A stretch of DNA of 50,965 nucleotides, from the NCBI RefSeq assembly GCF_049673105.1, contig NZ_JBATXG010000016.1, positions 1 to 50,965 on the forward strand, written 5' to 3'. This DNA comes from Castellaniella sp049673105. Its GTDB lineage: Bacteria; Pseudomonadota; Gammaproteobacteria; Burkholderiales; Burkholderiaceae_B. The notes below the pieces were generated by a model that was not told where the DNA came from, did no database searches, and saw nothing but the letters and a program-made list of their open reading frames with translations. Both the position numbers and the translations under genes were made by a program. Shown one piece after another: positions 35,653 through 45,555 of the stretch (position 1 is the first letter of the stretch; every line of letters begins with the position of its first letter).

Positions 35653-36024
35653 ATGGCCCGCACCAGTTACGCCTCACAAAAAACCCGGCTGGAAAAAGAA
35701 AAAGCCAAAATCGAAAAACAACTGCAAACCCTGCAAGCCAAACAGCGCAAACCGGTCATCACCTCTATTGTCCGGTCAATGCGTGATTATGGCATCACTC
35801 CAGAAGAAATCATCGCCGTCTTTGACCGCAAATCTACTGGTCGCAGCACGGCAGCCCCCCGCAAAGCGGCCTCCGGCGCCAAGCGCGTGATTCCGCCGAA
35901 ATATCGCCACCCCGACACCAAAGCCGAATGGACAGGTCGCGGCAAACCCCCGCGCTGGGTCTCCGACGCCGAAGCCGCCGGCACCCCACGCACGGCATTC
36001 CTGATCGATCAGGCATCCGCCTGA
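35653..36024 (+). CDS. H-NS family nucleoid-associated protein
   Basis: This 123-aa protein has a charged N-terminal coiled coil for oligomerisation (about residues 8-35) and the classic H-NS DNA-binding motif at the C-terminal side: KYRHPDTKAEWTGRGKPPRWV, residues 83-103. Such proteins bind AT-rich DNA and silence horizontally acquired genes. GGAG precedes the ATG. The AT-rich upstream region makes autoregulation likely. It is monocistronic and divergent from the nitrilase-like gene. Confidence 0.92.
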   Translation: MARTSYASQKTRLEKEKAKIEKQLQTLQAKQRKPVITSIVRSMRDYGITPEEIIAVFDRKSTGRSTAAPRKAASGAKRVIPPKYRHPDTKAEWTGRGKPPRWVSDAEAAGTPRTAFLIDQASA

Positions 36025-36043
36025 CCCGTTTTGCGGCGGTGCG

Positions 36044-36673
36044 CTATTCCAAGGGGTAGCGCACCTGCACCACCTGGCCATTGCGACCGGGAAAACGGTC
36101 AAACAGTGCGCGGGCCAAATACGGCATAGCCGCATTCAACTGCGCATCCCGTCCTGTCGTGACGGCTGTCGCTCGATAGACCTCACGGCCCTGCTGGGTC
36201 TGATCATCGATTCGCACGGACAGATACAAGCGGCTGACGACGACCGGCACGGTTTCAATCACAGGCCCCGGCCCCCATGCCCCCCAGGCATCGCCGTAGT
36301 AGCCAAACCCAGGGCCTGGAAATCCGCCATAAAAATACGGATCCACCATACGCTGACGCCATTCCTGTTCCTGGCGGGTGCCATAGTCCATATGCACGAT
36401 GAACCGCGCCTGCGCCAGGGATTGCGCTTCGACCAGACCAGTGGGCCCCAGGGCTGCCCGCACCGTATCGGCAAACGACTGGAATTGCAGATTATTGTGC
36501 TGAGCCGCATCGGGCTGAATCCAATAATGGGCGCCCTGTGTCTGACCCGGCCACTGCTGATAGCGCGTCACCTGCGCCGAAAAGACACTCGCGCAGCCGC
36601 TCAAGGCCATCACCGCGACCACCAGCCCCCATCGGAAGCCAGCCAGACACACCCGCACCGATACCCGTTTCAT
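36044..36673 (-). CDS. DUF4136-like lipoprotein
   Basis: This is a 209-aa predicted lipoprotein with a signal peptide and lipobox ALSGC (lipidated Cys27). The mature part resembles DUF4136 proteins: an early YQQWPGQTQGAHYWI, a central FIVHMDYGTRQEQE and a Gly/Tyr/Trp/Pro-rich segment (YFYGGFPGPGFGYYGDAWGAWG, about residues 115-136). Function of the family is unknown; the outer membrane is the likely location. I chose ATG 36673 because it gives a normal signal peptide; ATGs at 36706 and 36709 are possible. It is convergent with the H-NS gene and divergent from pepN. Confidence 0.8.
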   Translation of the reverse strand: MKRVSVRVCLAGFRWGLVVAVMALSGCASVFSAQVTRYQQWPGQTQGAHYWIQPDAAQHNNLQFQSFADTVRAALGPTGLVEAQSLAQARFIVHMDYGTRQEQEWRQRMVDPYFYGGFPGPGFGYYGDAWGAWGPGPVIETVPVVVSRLYLSVRIDDQTQQGREVYRATAVTTGRDAQLNAAMPYLARALFDRFPGRNGQVVQVRYPLE

Positions 36674-36839
36674 CACACCCTGCACCTGCACACATAACGA
36701 CTTCATCATAGACGCAGCCTGCGCCGGGCGGAAGCGGGTCGTTGCACTACGACACAAGCCGTTCCCGACAGCCGCATGCCCGCCGGAACACATCCAGCCG
36801 ACTACAATGATGCCTTGATGAAGGCTTCAGGGAACCACC

Positions 36840-39542
36840 ATGCGCACCGATATTGCTCAGACGATCTACCGTCAGGACTACACTCCGTTTCCCTATCGCC
36901 TGTCTCAGGTCAGACTGGAATTCGATCTGGATGCCGACGCCACGCAAGTCCATTCCACCCTGTATTTCGAATCCGGGCCGCACACGTCGCCCGACGCCCC
37001 GCTGACGCTGCAAGGCGAAGATCTCGAGCTGATCGACATCCGCCTCGACGGCAATCCTCTGGGCGCGGCGGACTACCGGCTGGACGAATCCACGCTGCAA
37101 TTGACGCCGCCCGCTCACGGCAAACCCTTCATCGTCGACATCGTCAGCCGATGCCACCCGGCGCAAAACACCACTCTGATGGGACTCTATGTCTCGGGCG
37201 ACAAACTGTTCACCCAGTGCGAGGCCCAGGGCTTTCGACGCATTACCTGGTTTCCCGACCGCCCCGACGTCATGGCCTGCTATGACGTCGTTCTGCGCGC
37301 CGATCCGGCGCGCTACCCCACGCTGTTGTCCAATGGCAACCTGATCGAACAGACCACGCTGGCCGACGGGCGCTTGCAGACCTTGTGGCGCGATCCGCAC
37401 CCCAAACCCTGCTATCTCTTCGCCCTGGTGGCGGGGGATTTCGATTGCCTGGAACGCACGGAAATCACACGCAGCGGACGATCCGTGCTGCTGCAGATCT
37501 ACAGCGACCGGGGTGGCCTCGAACAGACCCGCTGGGCGCTGGACTGCCTGGCGCACGCCCTGCACTGGGACGAACGCCGCTTCGGCCTGGAACTCGATCT
37601 GGACCGCTTCATGGTCGTCGCCGCCCGGGATTTCAATATGGGTGCGATGGAAAACAAGGGACTGAACGTCTTCAACGCCGCCTATGTGCTGGCTGACCCG
37701 GCCAGCGCCACCGACGGGGCCTACCGCCACATCGAAGCCGTCATCGGTCACGAATATTTCCACAACTGGACCGGCAATCGCGTCACCTGCCGCGACTGGT
37801 TCCAGCTGTCCCTGAAAGAAGGCCTGACGGTCTTTCGTGAGCAGGAATTTTCCGCCGACATGCTGGCCCAGGGCCTGCCTGCACAAGAAGCCGCCAGCGC
37901 GCGCGCCGTCAAACGCATTGACGACGTGCACCTGCTGCGCATGATGCAGTTCCCCGAAGACGCAGGGCCGATGGCCCACCCCATCCGCCCCGACAGCTAC
38001 CAGGAAATCGGCAATTTCTACACCGCCACGATCTACGAAAAAGGCGCCGAGGTCATCCGCATGCAGCACACCCTGCTGGGCGAAACCGGCTTTCGGGCGG
38101 GGATGGATGAATATTTCCGCCGCCACGACGGCCAGGCCGTCACCTGCGACGATTTCGTCGATGCCATGGAATCCGTCTATAGCCAGCAGCACGCCGGGCA
38201 GGATTTCCGCCTCTTTCGCCGCTGGTACGAACAGGCCGGCACACCACGCGTGCAAGTCGAACAACGCTACGATTCCGCCACGCGCCAACTGCATCTGACA
38301 TTCAGCCAGCATTGCGCCCCGGTCGGCCTGGAAACCCGCCAGCAACCGGTGGCCGATAAACCCCCGCTGCACATCCCCATGGCGATTGGCCTGCTCAGTC
38401 GGGACGGCCAGCCGCTGCCGATCACCCACGACGGCCAGTCGCAGGATACGCTGGTGCTCGAGCTGCGCCAGGCCAGTCAATCCTGGACGCTGGACAATAT
38501 CCCCCACCCCCCGGTCCTGTCGCTGCTGCGCGGCTACTCGGCTCCCGTCATCATCGACACGGAACGCCCCGCCGACGACCTGGCCCTGCTGGCTCGCTGC
38601 GACCCGGACCCCTTCGCGCGCTGGGACGCCACTCAGGAAACCGCCTTGCGACACCTGCTGGCCGGCATCCATGCGTGGCAAACGCAGGTGCCCGCCCCCG
38701 ATGCGGCGCCCTTGCTGGCGCTCTGGCAGGCCGCGCTGCAAGACGACACCCTGTCGCCCGCTTACCGCGCCCGACTCCTGACCCTGCCGGCGCTGCGCGA
38801 ACTGATCGAACGCAGCACCCCGATGGATCCGCAGGCCGCCGTGGCCGTCTGGACCGCCGCCCAAGCCGCCTTGGGTCAGGGCTTGGCCGCCTCGTGGCGG
38901 GCGCTATACGATGCGCAGGCCGACGACGGCAGCCCGTATTCCCCTGACCCCGTCGCCGCCGGTCGCCGCAGTCTGCGCAATCTGGCGCTCAACTACCTGC
39001 TGGCAGGCAGGGAAGCTCAGGCCATCCAGAGCGCCCGCGATCAATACGCCCAGGCCCGCAACATGACGGAAAACCTGGGGGCGCTCAGCGCCTTGCTGCA
39101 GCATGCGCCCCGGGACTGCACCGATTTGCTGCAGGACTTCCATACCCGCTGGCAGCACGATCCGCTGGTGCTGGACAGCTGGTTCAGCGTACAAGCCAGC
39201 GCTCCGTCTGCATCGGTTGCCCAGATCCGGGCGCTCATGGCCCTGCCCGACTTCACCCTGCGCACGCCCAATCGCGCCCGCGCCGTGATTTTCCGTTTCG
39301 TCATGGATAATCCGGCCAATCTGCATACACCGGAAGGCTACGACTTCTGGGTCGAACAGGTGCTGGCCTTAAACGAACTCAACCCCGAAGTCGCCGCGCG
39401 CCTGGCGCGCGCGTTCGACAACTGGGCGCGCTTTGAACCCGCCTGCCGCAGCGGCATGCAGGCGGCCTTGCAACGTGTCCTGTCGGCCCCCCGCCTGTCA
39501 CGCAACGTGCACGAAATCATTTCCAAGGCGCTGGCATCTTGA
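36840..39542 (+). CDS. pepN: Aminopeptidase N
   Basis: PepN is an M1-family zinc aminopeptidase of the cytoplasm that removes N-terminal residues from peptides. The 900-aa protein has the exopeptidase motif GAMEN (residues 268-272) and the zinc site HEYFH (304-308) with the third ligand Glu327. A long helical C-terminal domain follows, as in E. coli PepN (870 aa). It is followed 31 bp later by fbp on the same strand. Confidence 0.97.
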   Translation: MRTDIAQTIYRQDYTPFPYRLSQVRLEFDLDADATQVHSTLYFESGPHTSPDAPLTLQGEDLELIDIRLDGNPLGAADYRLDESTLQLTPPAHGKPFIVDIVSRCHPAQNTTLMGLYVSGDKLFTQCEAQGFRRITWFPDRPDVMACYDVVLRADPARYPTLLSNGNLIEQTTLADGRLQTLWRDPHPKPCYLFALVAGDFDCLERTEITRSGRSVLLQIYSDRGGLEQTRWALDCLAHALHWDERRFGLELDLDRFMVVAARDFNMGAMENKGLNVFNAAYVLADPASATDGAYRHIEAVIGHEYFHNWTGNRVTCRDWFQLSLKEGLTVFREQEFSADMLAQGLPAQEAASARAVKRIDDVHLLRMMQFPEDAGPMAHPIRPDSYQEIGNFYTATIYEKGAEVIRMQHTLLGETGFRAGMDEYFRRHDGQAVTCDDFVDAMESVYSQQHAGQDFRLFRRWYEQAGTPRVQVEQRYDSATRQLHLTFSQHCAPVGLETRQQPVADKPPLHIPMAIGLLSRDGQPLPITHDGQSQDTLVLELRQASQSWTLDNIPHPPVLSLLRGYSAPVIIDTERPADDLALLARCDPDPFARWDATQETALRHLLAGIHAWQTQVPAPDAAPLLALWQAALQDDTLSPAYRARLLTLPALRELIERSTPMDPQAAVAVWTAAQAALGQGLAASWRALYDAQADDGSPYSPDPVAAGRRSLRNLALNYLLAGREAQAIQSARDQYAQARNMTENLGALSALLQHAPRDCTDLLQDFHTRWQHDPLVLDSWFSVQASAPSASVAQIRALMALPDFTLRTPNRARAVIFRFVMDNPANLHTPEGYDFWVEQVLALNELNPEVAARLARAFDNWARFEPACRSGMQAALQRVLSAPRLSRNVHEIISKALAS

Positions 39543-39573
39543 CGCCGTCGTCCGCATCCATTTCATTTTTCCA

Positions 39574-40596
39574 ATGGGGAATACTTTGAAATTCAAAACA
39601 CTGACCCAGTATCTGGTCGAACAGCAAAGAGAACACAAGGCGGTCTCGCCCGACGTCCGACTGCTGATCGAAACGGTCTCGCGGGCCTGCAAGGCCATCG
39701 GCCACACTGTCAGCAAGGGCGCCTTGGGCGGCGTGCTGGGCAGCCAGGGCACGGAAAACGTCCAGGGCGAAATTCAAAAGAAACTCGACGTCCTGTCCAA
39801 CGAGATCCTGCTCGAAGCCAACGAATGGGGCGGCAATCTGGCCGCCATGGCATCCGAGGAAATGCAGACCATCCACCGCATTCCCACTCAGTACCCGAAA
39901 GGCCAGAACCTGCTGCTGTTCGATCCCCTGGACGGCTCTTCGAACATCGACGTCAACGTCTCGATCGGCACCATTTTTTCCGTCCTGCAGGCGCCCGTCG
40001 AAGCCGCCGGCCGCGAAATCACCGAAGCCGACTTCCTGCAGCCCGGCACGCGTCAGGTGGCCGCAGGCTACGCCATTTACGGCCCGCAAACCATGCTGGT
40101 GCTGACCGTCGGCGCCGGCGTCATGGGGTTCACACTGGACCGCGAAATGGGGTCCTGGCTGCTGACGCACGAGAATATCCGGCTGCCCGAGGAAACCGCC
40201 GAGTTCGCCATCAACATGTCCAATTCCCGCCACTGGGAAGCTCCCGTGCAGCGTTACATCGGCGAATGTCTGCAAGGCGAACCGGGGCCGCTGGGCAAAA
40301 ACTACAACATGCGCTGGATCGCATCCATGGTGGCCGACGTGCACCGCATCCTGACACGCGGCGGCGTGTTCATGTACCCGCGCGACGCCCGCCCATCCGG
40401 GCGCAACGGCAAGCTGCGCCTGATGTACGAAGCCAATCCCATGAGCTTTCTGGTCGAGCAGGCCGGCGGTTGCGCAGTGGACGGCAAGCGGCGCGTGCTC
40501 GATATCCAGCCCCAGGCCCTGCATGAACGCGTGGGCGTGATTCTGGGATCAAAGCAGGAAGTCGAGCGCCTGCAGCGTTACCACCTGGACGCCTGA
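39574..40596 (+). CDS. fbp: Fructose-1,6-bisphosphatase class 1
   Basis: This enzyme converts fructose-1,6-bisphosphate to fructose-6-phosphate in gluconeogenesis. It would be needed for growth on aromatic acids such as those handled at the left of the window. The 340-aa protein carries the metal-binding and active-site block FDPLDGSSNIDVNVSIGT (near residue 115). ATG 39574 has no ribosome site, while TTG 39586 has GGGGA five bases upstream and gives a start (KFKTLTQYLVEQQ) closer to relatives; the TTG may be the true start. Confidence 0.95.
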   Translation: MGNTLKFKTLTQYLVEQQREHKAVSPDVRLLIETVSRACKAIGHTVSKGALGGVLGSQGTENVQGEIQKKLDVLSNEILLEANEWGGNLAAMASEEMQTIHRIPTQYPKGQNLLLFDPLDGSSNIDVNVSIGTIFSVLQAPVEAAGREITEADFLQPGTRQVAAGYAIYGPQTMLVLTVGAGVMGFTLDREMGSWLLTHENIRLPEETAEFAINMSNSRHWEAPVQRYIGECLQGEPGPLGKNYNMRWIASMVADVHRILTRGGVFMYPRDARPSGRNGKLRLMYEANPMSFLVEQAGGCAVDGKRRVLDIQPQALHERVGVILGSKQEVERLQRYHLDA

Positions 40597-40604
40597 CAGC
40601 GGAT

Positions 40605-41588
40605 TTAATCCAGGGTCAACACCGTGGCGCCCGTGGTCTGGCGCGCCTTCAAGGCCTCGTGGGCCAGCTTGGCGTCCTTCAGGGCAAAACGCTGGCCAAT
40701 CACGATGTCCAGCTTGCCGGCCGCCACCAGCTCGAAAATATCGGCGGCGGCGGCTTGCATGGCCTGCGCCGTCGCCGTATAGGACGACACCGTCGGACGC
40801 GTCACGTACAGCGAACCCTTGGCCGCCAATTGCCCCAGATTGACACCTTCCACGGCCCCGGATGCATTACCGAAACTGACCATCATGCCGCGCGGCTGCA
40901 GGCAATCCAGTGACATGTCCCAGGTCGCCTTGCCCACCCCGTCGTAGACCACCGGCACTTTCTGGCCGCCGGTCAGTTCCAGCACGCGAGCGGGGACGTC
41001 TTCGCGTGTGTAATCGATAATTTCCCACGCCCCATAGCGGCGAGCAAGCGCCGCCTTTTCCGGGGACGAAACGGTGCCGATCAGCCGGACCCCCAGGGCG
41101 CGCGCCCACTGACAGGCGATCAGGCCAACCCCGCCGGCGGCGGCGTGGAACAGAATGGTTTCATTGCCCTGCAGGCGATACGTCTGACGAAACAGATACT
41201 GAACGGTCAGCCCTTTGAGCATCAGCGCCGCCGCCTGTTCGAAACTGACGGCATCCGGGATCGCGACGACTTTGTCGCCCGGCACATTGCGCAAGGTGGC
41301 ATAGGCGCCGATCGGGCTTTGCCCGTAGGCCACGCGGTCGCCCACCCGCACATGGCTGACATTTTCGCCAACGGCCGCCACGACGCCGGAGGCCTCGAAG
41401 CCCAGGCCGTGCGGCAAGGGATGCGGGTACAGGCCCGTGCGACAATAGATGTCGATGAAATTCAGGCCGATGGCCTTTTGGCGGATCTGTACTTCACCGG
41501 GGGCAGGCGCGGGGACGTCAATCTGCGCCAGCTGCAGGACTTCCGGCCCGCCATGCTGACTGACTTGAATGATCTGTGCCTTTTCCAC
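40605..41588 (-). CDS. Quinone oxidoreductase (zeta-crystallin type)
   Basis: This 327-aa NADPH-dependent medium-chain reductase is of the Qor type. It lacks the zinc ligands of alcohol dehydrogenases, and has YCRTGLYPHPLPHGLGFEASGVV at the N-terminal side (about residues 50-72) and the dinucleotide motif AAAGGVGLIACQWA (near 155). It probably reduces quinones or enones. The start is a GTG at 41588 with a strong GGAGGA site; the longer upstream frame is unlikely. It is convergent with fbp and divergent from a transporter gene 57 bp away. Confidence 0.92.
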   Translation of the reverse strand: MEKAQIIQVSQHGGPEVLQLAQIDVPAPAPGEVQIRQKAIGLNFIDIYCRTGLYPHPLPHGLGFEASGVVAAVGENVSHVRVGDRVAYGQSPIGAYATLRNVPGDKVVAIPDAVSFEQAAALMLKGLTVQYLFRQTYRLQGNETILFHAAAGGVGLIACQWARALGVRLIGTVSSPEKAALARRYGAWEIIDYTREDVPARVLELTGGQKVPVVYDGVGKATWDMSLDCLQPRGMMVSFGNASGAVEGVNLGQLAAKGSLYVTRPTVSSYTATAQAMQAAAADIFELVAAGKLDIVIGQRFALKDAKLAHEALKARQTTGATVLTLD

Positions 41589-41645
41589 CGTCGTATCCTC
41601 CGGCCCGCCAGGGGCGCTGCATGACTCATACCCGATCAGACTAGC

Positions 41646-42548
41646 ATGAATTCGCGTCAAGCCCAGCTCGCCATCCATCTGACGGCCATCCTCTTCGGAC
41701 TGACCGGCATCTTCGGTGAACTCATCCAGGCCAGCGCGACGCTGATCACGGCAGGCCGGGCGCTGTTTGCGACAGCTGCCCTATTGCTGTTCATCCACCA
41801 TACCGGGCACCGGATCACCCTGCCCTCGAGCGCCGCCTGGATGGCCCTGGGGCTGGCGGGCGCTTTGCTGGCCATCCACTGGACCAGCTTTTTCGTCGCG
41901 GTCAAAATCGGCGGCATCGCCATTGCCACCCTGGGCTTCGCCAGCTTCCCGGCGTTCATCACCTTGCTCGAAGGTCTGCTGTTTCATGAACGCACCCAGC
42001 CGTCCGAATGGCTGGTCGTCGGCCTGGTCACGCTGGGCCTGGTCCTGGTGACGCCGTCCTTCGATTTTCGCGACCAGGCCACCATCGGCCTGGCCTGGGG
42101 CGTTTTGTCGGGTCTGGCCTTCGCGCTATTCACACTGGCCAACCGCAAGGCCGTGAGCCGCATGCCAGGGCGCGAGCTGGCCTGCTGGGAAAACCTGATC
42201 GTCGCCGCCCTGACCCTGCCCTGGTGCTTCATGGAATTCACCACTGTGCACCCGCTGGACTGGCTGTGGTTATTCATCCTGGGGGTTTTCTGCACCGCCC
42301 TGTCGCATGCCTTGCTGGTCTCCAGCCTGACCCGCCTGAAGGCGCGGACAGCGGGCATCGTGATCGCGCTGGAACCCGTCTACGCGATTCTGTTTGCCGC
42401 CATCCTGTTCGCCCAGTACCCGTCCGCCCGCGCCCTGGCCGGCGGCGCCCTGATCATCGGCGCCATCGTCTGGGCCGGCCTGCGCCGGTCAGAGTCCGAG
42501 CCGGATGCGCAGGCGCCTGTCGCGCCAAAAGCACCACCAGGGGACTGA
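41646..42548 (+). CDS. EamA/DMT family transporter
   Basis: This 300-aa membrane protein has about ten predicted transmembrane helices in two EamA repeats (residues 5-135 and 145-280), typical of the drug/metabolite transporter superfamily. These proteins often export amino acids or other metabolites. The substrate cannot be read from sequence. It is divergent from the quinone oxidoreductase and lies 55 bp upstream of yebC, so it may partly be cotranscribed with it. Confidence 0.88.
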   Translation: MNSRQAQLAIHLTAILFGLTGIFGELIQASATLITAGRALFATAALLLFIHHTGHRITLPSSAAWMALGLAGALLAIHWTSFFVAVKIGGIAIATLGFASFPAFITLLEGLLFHERTQPSEWLVVGLVTLGLVLVTPSFDFRDQATIGLAWGVLSGLAFALFTLANRKAVSRMPGRELACWENLIVAALTLPWCFMEFTTVHPLDWLWLFILGVFCTALSHALLVSSLTRLKARTAGIVIALEPVYAILFAAILFAQYPSARALAGGALIIGAIVWAGLRRSESEPDAQAPVAPKAPPGD

Positions 42549-42603
42549 AGCGCCCCAAGCGGTTAAAATCATGGATTCCCTGTTTTATCCTAGTTGACAC
42601 ATT

Positions 42604-43335
42604 ATGGCCGGACACAGTAAATGGGCAAACATCCAGCACCGCAAAGGACGTCAAGACGCCAAGCGCGGCAAGCTCTGGACCAAGATCATCCGTGAAATCA
42701 CCGTCGCCGCCCGCGCGGGCGGCCCCGACCCCGATGCGAATCCCGCTCTGCGCCTGGCCTGGGACAAGGCCACCGCAGCCAATATGCCCAAGGACAACAT
42801 CCTGCGCGCCATCCAGCGCGGCGCGGGCGGCGGCGATGATGCCAACTACGAAGAAATCCGCTACGAAGGCTACGGCATCGGCGGCGCAGCGCTGATCATC
42901 GACTGCATGACGGACAACCGCCAGCGCACAGTCTCGGAAGTCCGCCACACGCTGACCAAGCACGGCGGCAACCTGGGGCAGGACGGCAGCGTGGTGTTCA
43001 TGTTCAAGCACTGCGGCCAATTCATCTTTGCCCCCGGCACATCCGAAGAACACGTCATGGACGTGGGCCTGGAAAACGGCGCTGACGACGTCCAGACCGA
43101 CGACGAGGGCGTAATCGAGGTCACCTGCGAACCGGGCCAGTACCCTGCCGTGAAACAGGCCTTCGATGCCGCCGGCCTGACGGCGGAAGTGCATGGCATC
43201 GTGATGAAGGCCCTGTCCGAAGTCCAGTTGGCCGGCGAGGATGCCGAGCGCATGCAAAAAATCATTGACCTGCTCGAAGGCCTGGACGACGTGCAGGAAG
43301 TCTATACCACCGCCGTCATGGACGACATCGAATGA
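42604..43335 (+). CDS. yebC: YebC/PmpR family protein
   Basis: YebC proteins are conserved cytoplasmic factors; some act as DNA-binding regulators and others assist ribosomes on proline-rich stretches. The 243-aa protein starts AGHSKWANIQHRKGRQDAKR, which is diagnostic. Its stop overlaps the purD start as ATGA. The start of this co-directional run to maf is here or at the preceding transporter. Confidence 0.95.
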   Translation: MAGHSKWANIQHRKGRQDAKRGKLWTKIIREITVAARAGGPDPDANPALRLAWDKATAANMPKDNILRAIQRGAGGGDDANYEEIRYEGYGIGGAALIIDCMTDNRQRTVSEVRHTLTKHGGNLGQDGSVVFMFKHCGQFIFAPGTSEEHVMDVGLENGADDVQTDDEGVIEVTCEPGQYPAVKQAFDAAGLTAEVHGIVMKALSEVQLAGEDAERMQKIIDLLEGLDDVQEVYTTAVMDDIE

Positions 43336-44630
43336 AACTGCTGGTGATCGGCTCTGGCGGCCGCGAACACGCCCTGGCCTGGCGCCTGGCCCAGTCCCCT
43401 CGCGTGCAGAAAATCTATGTTGCGCCGGGCAACGGCGGCACGGCCAATGCCCCGCTGCTGGAGAATCTGCCGCTGCAGGACACCGATGCGCTGATCGCCT
43501 TTGCGCGCGACGAGAAAATCGCTTTCACGGTCGTCGGACCGGAAGCCCCGTTGGCCGCCGGCATCGTCGATGCCTTCCGGGCGGCGGGTCAGCGCATTTT
43601 CGGCCCGACCCAGGCCGCCGCGCAGCTGGAAAGCTCCAAGGACTACGCCAAGGCCTTCATGCAGCGCCACGGCATCCCGACCGCGGCCTACCAGACCTTC
43701 ACCGATCCACAGCAGGCCAAGGCCTACATCCAGGAACAAGGCGCCCCGATCGTGATCAAGGCCGACGGGCTGGCTGCGGGCAAAGGCGTGGTCGTGGCCC
43801 AGACGCTGGACGAAGCCCTGCAGGCCATCGACCACATGCTGGGGAACGATGGCGCCTTTGGCGCCGCCGGCGCCCGCGTGGTGGTCGAGGAATTCCTGGA
43901 TGGCGAAGAAGCCAGCTTCATCGTCATGTGCGATGGCCAGCATGTCCTGCCGCTGGCCACCAGCCAGGATCACAAACGCCTGCAAGACGCCGACACCGGC
44001 CCGAACACGGGCGGCATGGGGGCCTATTCCCCCGCCCCCCTGGTCTCGCCGGCGCTGCACAACCGCATCATGCGCGAAGTCATCCAGCCGGCCATCCAAG
44101 GCATGGCGCACGACGGCATTCCTTACACCGGTTTTCTGTATGCCGGCCTGATGATCGACCAAGGGCCTGACATCAGCCGCCCCCTGAAAGTCCTGGAATT
44201 CAATTGCCGCCTGGGCGATCCGGAAACTCAGCCCATCATGCTGCGCGTGAAAAACGACTTCACCGAAACCCTGGAACACGCCGTCAACGGCACCCTGGAT
44301 CAGGCCGAGATCGAATGGGATCGGCGCACCGCGGTTGGCGTGGTGCTGGCTGCCGCCGGCTACCCCGACCATCCGCGCAAGGGCGACGCCATCACCAGTC
44401 TGGCGCCCGATACCGACACCTGCGTCACCTTCCATGCCGGCACAGCCATCCAGGACGGCCAACTGCGCACCAGCGGCGGCCGGGTACTGTGCATCACCGC
44501 TCTGGCTGATTCCATCCGTCGCGCCCAACAGGCCGCTTACGATGCCGTCAACCAGACCCTATTCGAGGGCCGCCAGTTTCGTCGGGATATCGGCTGGCGC
44601 GCCCTGAACACCAGCAAGCGGCATGACTGA
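43332..44630 (+). CDS. purD: Phosphoribosylamine--glycine ligase
   Basis: PurD is an ATP-grasp ligase that forms glycinamide ribonucleotide in purine synthesis. The 432-aa protein begins MKLLVIGSGGREHALAW and contains PVVIKADGLAAGKGV-like sequence (here PIVIKADGLAAGKGV, near 140) and the ATP-grasp core LEFNCRLGDPETQ. It overlaps yebC by 4 bp. Confidence 0.97.
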   Translation: MKLLVIGSGGREHALAWRLAQSPRVQKIYVAPGNGGTANAPLLENLPLQDTDALIAFARDEKIAFTVVGPEAPLAAGIVDAFRAAGQRIFGPTQAAAQLESSKDYAKAFMQRHGIPTAAYQTFTDPQQAKAYIQEQGAPIVIKADGLAAGKGVVVAQTLDEALQAIDHMLGNDGAFGAAGARVVVEEFLDGEEASFIVMCDGQHVLPLATSQDHKRLQDADTGPNTGGMGAYSPAPLVSPALHNRIMREVIQPAIQGMAHDGIPYTGFLYAGLMIDQGPDISRPLKVLEFNCRLGDPETQPIMLRVKNDFTETLEHAVNGTLDQAEIEWDRRTAVGVVLAAAGYPDHPRKGDAITSLAPDTDTCVTFHAGTAIQDGQLRTSGGRVLCITALADSIRRAQQAAYDAVNQTLFEGRQFRRDIGWRALNTSKRHD

Positions 44631-44652
44631 CCCCCTGCCTTCCGGAGCCTCC

Positions 44653-45555
44653 ATGCACGTTCCCGTCGATCTCGTCCACGAGACCTTTTCCACCTTGCAG
44701 GCGCGCATCGTCAACGCCCTGGAAGACCTGGAAGGCGCACCCTTCGGCCAGGACCCCTGGACCCGTGCCGAAGGCGGGGGCGGCCTGACCCGCTATTGTG
44801 AAAACGGCGCAGTGTTCGAACGCGCCGGCGTGCTGTTCAGCCACGTGCGCGGCCACACGCTGCCGCCTTCGGCCAGCGCGCATCGACCGGAACTGGCCGG
44901 ACGCCCCTGGGAAGCCATGGGCGTGTCCATGGTGCTACATCCCCGCAATCCCTACGTGCCCACCACGCACATGAACGTGCGCCTGTTCGTCGCCCACGGC
45001 AGCGGCAGCGAACAAGACGTGTTCTGGTTCGGCGGCGGGCTGGATCTGACCCCCTACTACCCGTTCGAATCCGACGCCCGCCACTTTCACCAGGTCTGCC
45101 ACGATGCCGTGGCCCCGTTCGGCGAAGACAAATACCCGCGCTACAAGGCGTGGTGCGACGACTATTTTCTGCTGCGTCACCGCCAGGAAACCCGGGGCGT
45201 GGGCGGCCTGTTTTTCGACGACCTGAACGCTCCCGATTTCGAGACCTGCTTTGCCCTGACCCAGTCGGTTGGCAACTGTTTCATCCCCGCCTACATTCCC
45301 ATCGTTCAGGCCCGCTGCCAGACCCCCTACGCTGAACGCGAACGTGACTTCCAAGCCTATCGGCGCGGTCGCTACGTCGAATTCAATCTCGTCTACGATC
45401 GCGGCACACTGTTTGGCCTGCAATCGGGGGGCCGGACCGAATCCATTTTGCTGTCCATGCCGCCGATTGCGCAATGGCGCTACGACTGGACGCCGGAACC
45501 CGGCTCTGCCGAAGCCGCTCTGGCGGACTATCTGAAACCTCGCGCATGGCTGTGA
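44653..45555 (+). CDS. hemF: Oxygen-dependent coproporphyrinogen III oxidase
   Basis: HemF decarboxylates coproporphyrinogen III to protoporphyrinogen IX with oxygen, in haem synthesis. The 300-aa length from ATG 44653 equals E. coli HemF, and GGAG lies five bases upstream. An ATG at 44623, overlapping the purD end, is less likely. Diagnostic blocks are EGGGGLTRYCENGAVFE, the HMNVRLF histidine, and FGGGLDLTPYYPF. It requires oxygen, consistent with an aerobic organism that uses oxygenases. Confidence 0.96.
   Translation: MHVPVDLVHETFSTLQARIVNALEDLEGAPFGQDPWTRAEGGGGLTRYCENGAVFERAGVLFSHVRGHTLPPSASAHRPELAGRPWEAMGVSMVLHPRNPYVPTTHMNVRLFVAHGSGSEQDVFWFGGGLDLTPYYPFESDARHFHQVCHDAVAPFGEDKYPRYKAWCDDYFLLRHRQETRGVGGLFFDDLNAPDFETCFALTQSVGNCFIPAYIPIVQARCQTPYAERERDFQAYRRGRYVEFNLVYDRGTLFGLQSGGRTESILLSMPPIAQWRYDWTPEPGSAEAALADYLKPRAWL

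Noticed and set aside
36747..38864. A 705-codon minus-strand frame opposite pepN
   Set aside because: pepN carries GAMEN and HEYFH motifs in the sense frame; the antisense frame has only compositional bias.
40584..40614. CCTGGA/TCCAGG inverted repeat between fbp and the quinone oxidoreductase
   Set aside because: Only 6 bp with a 19-nt spacer, and it extends into both coding regions; likely chance.
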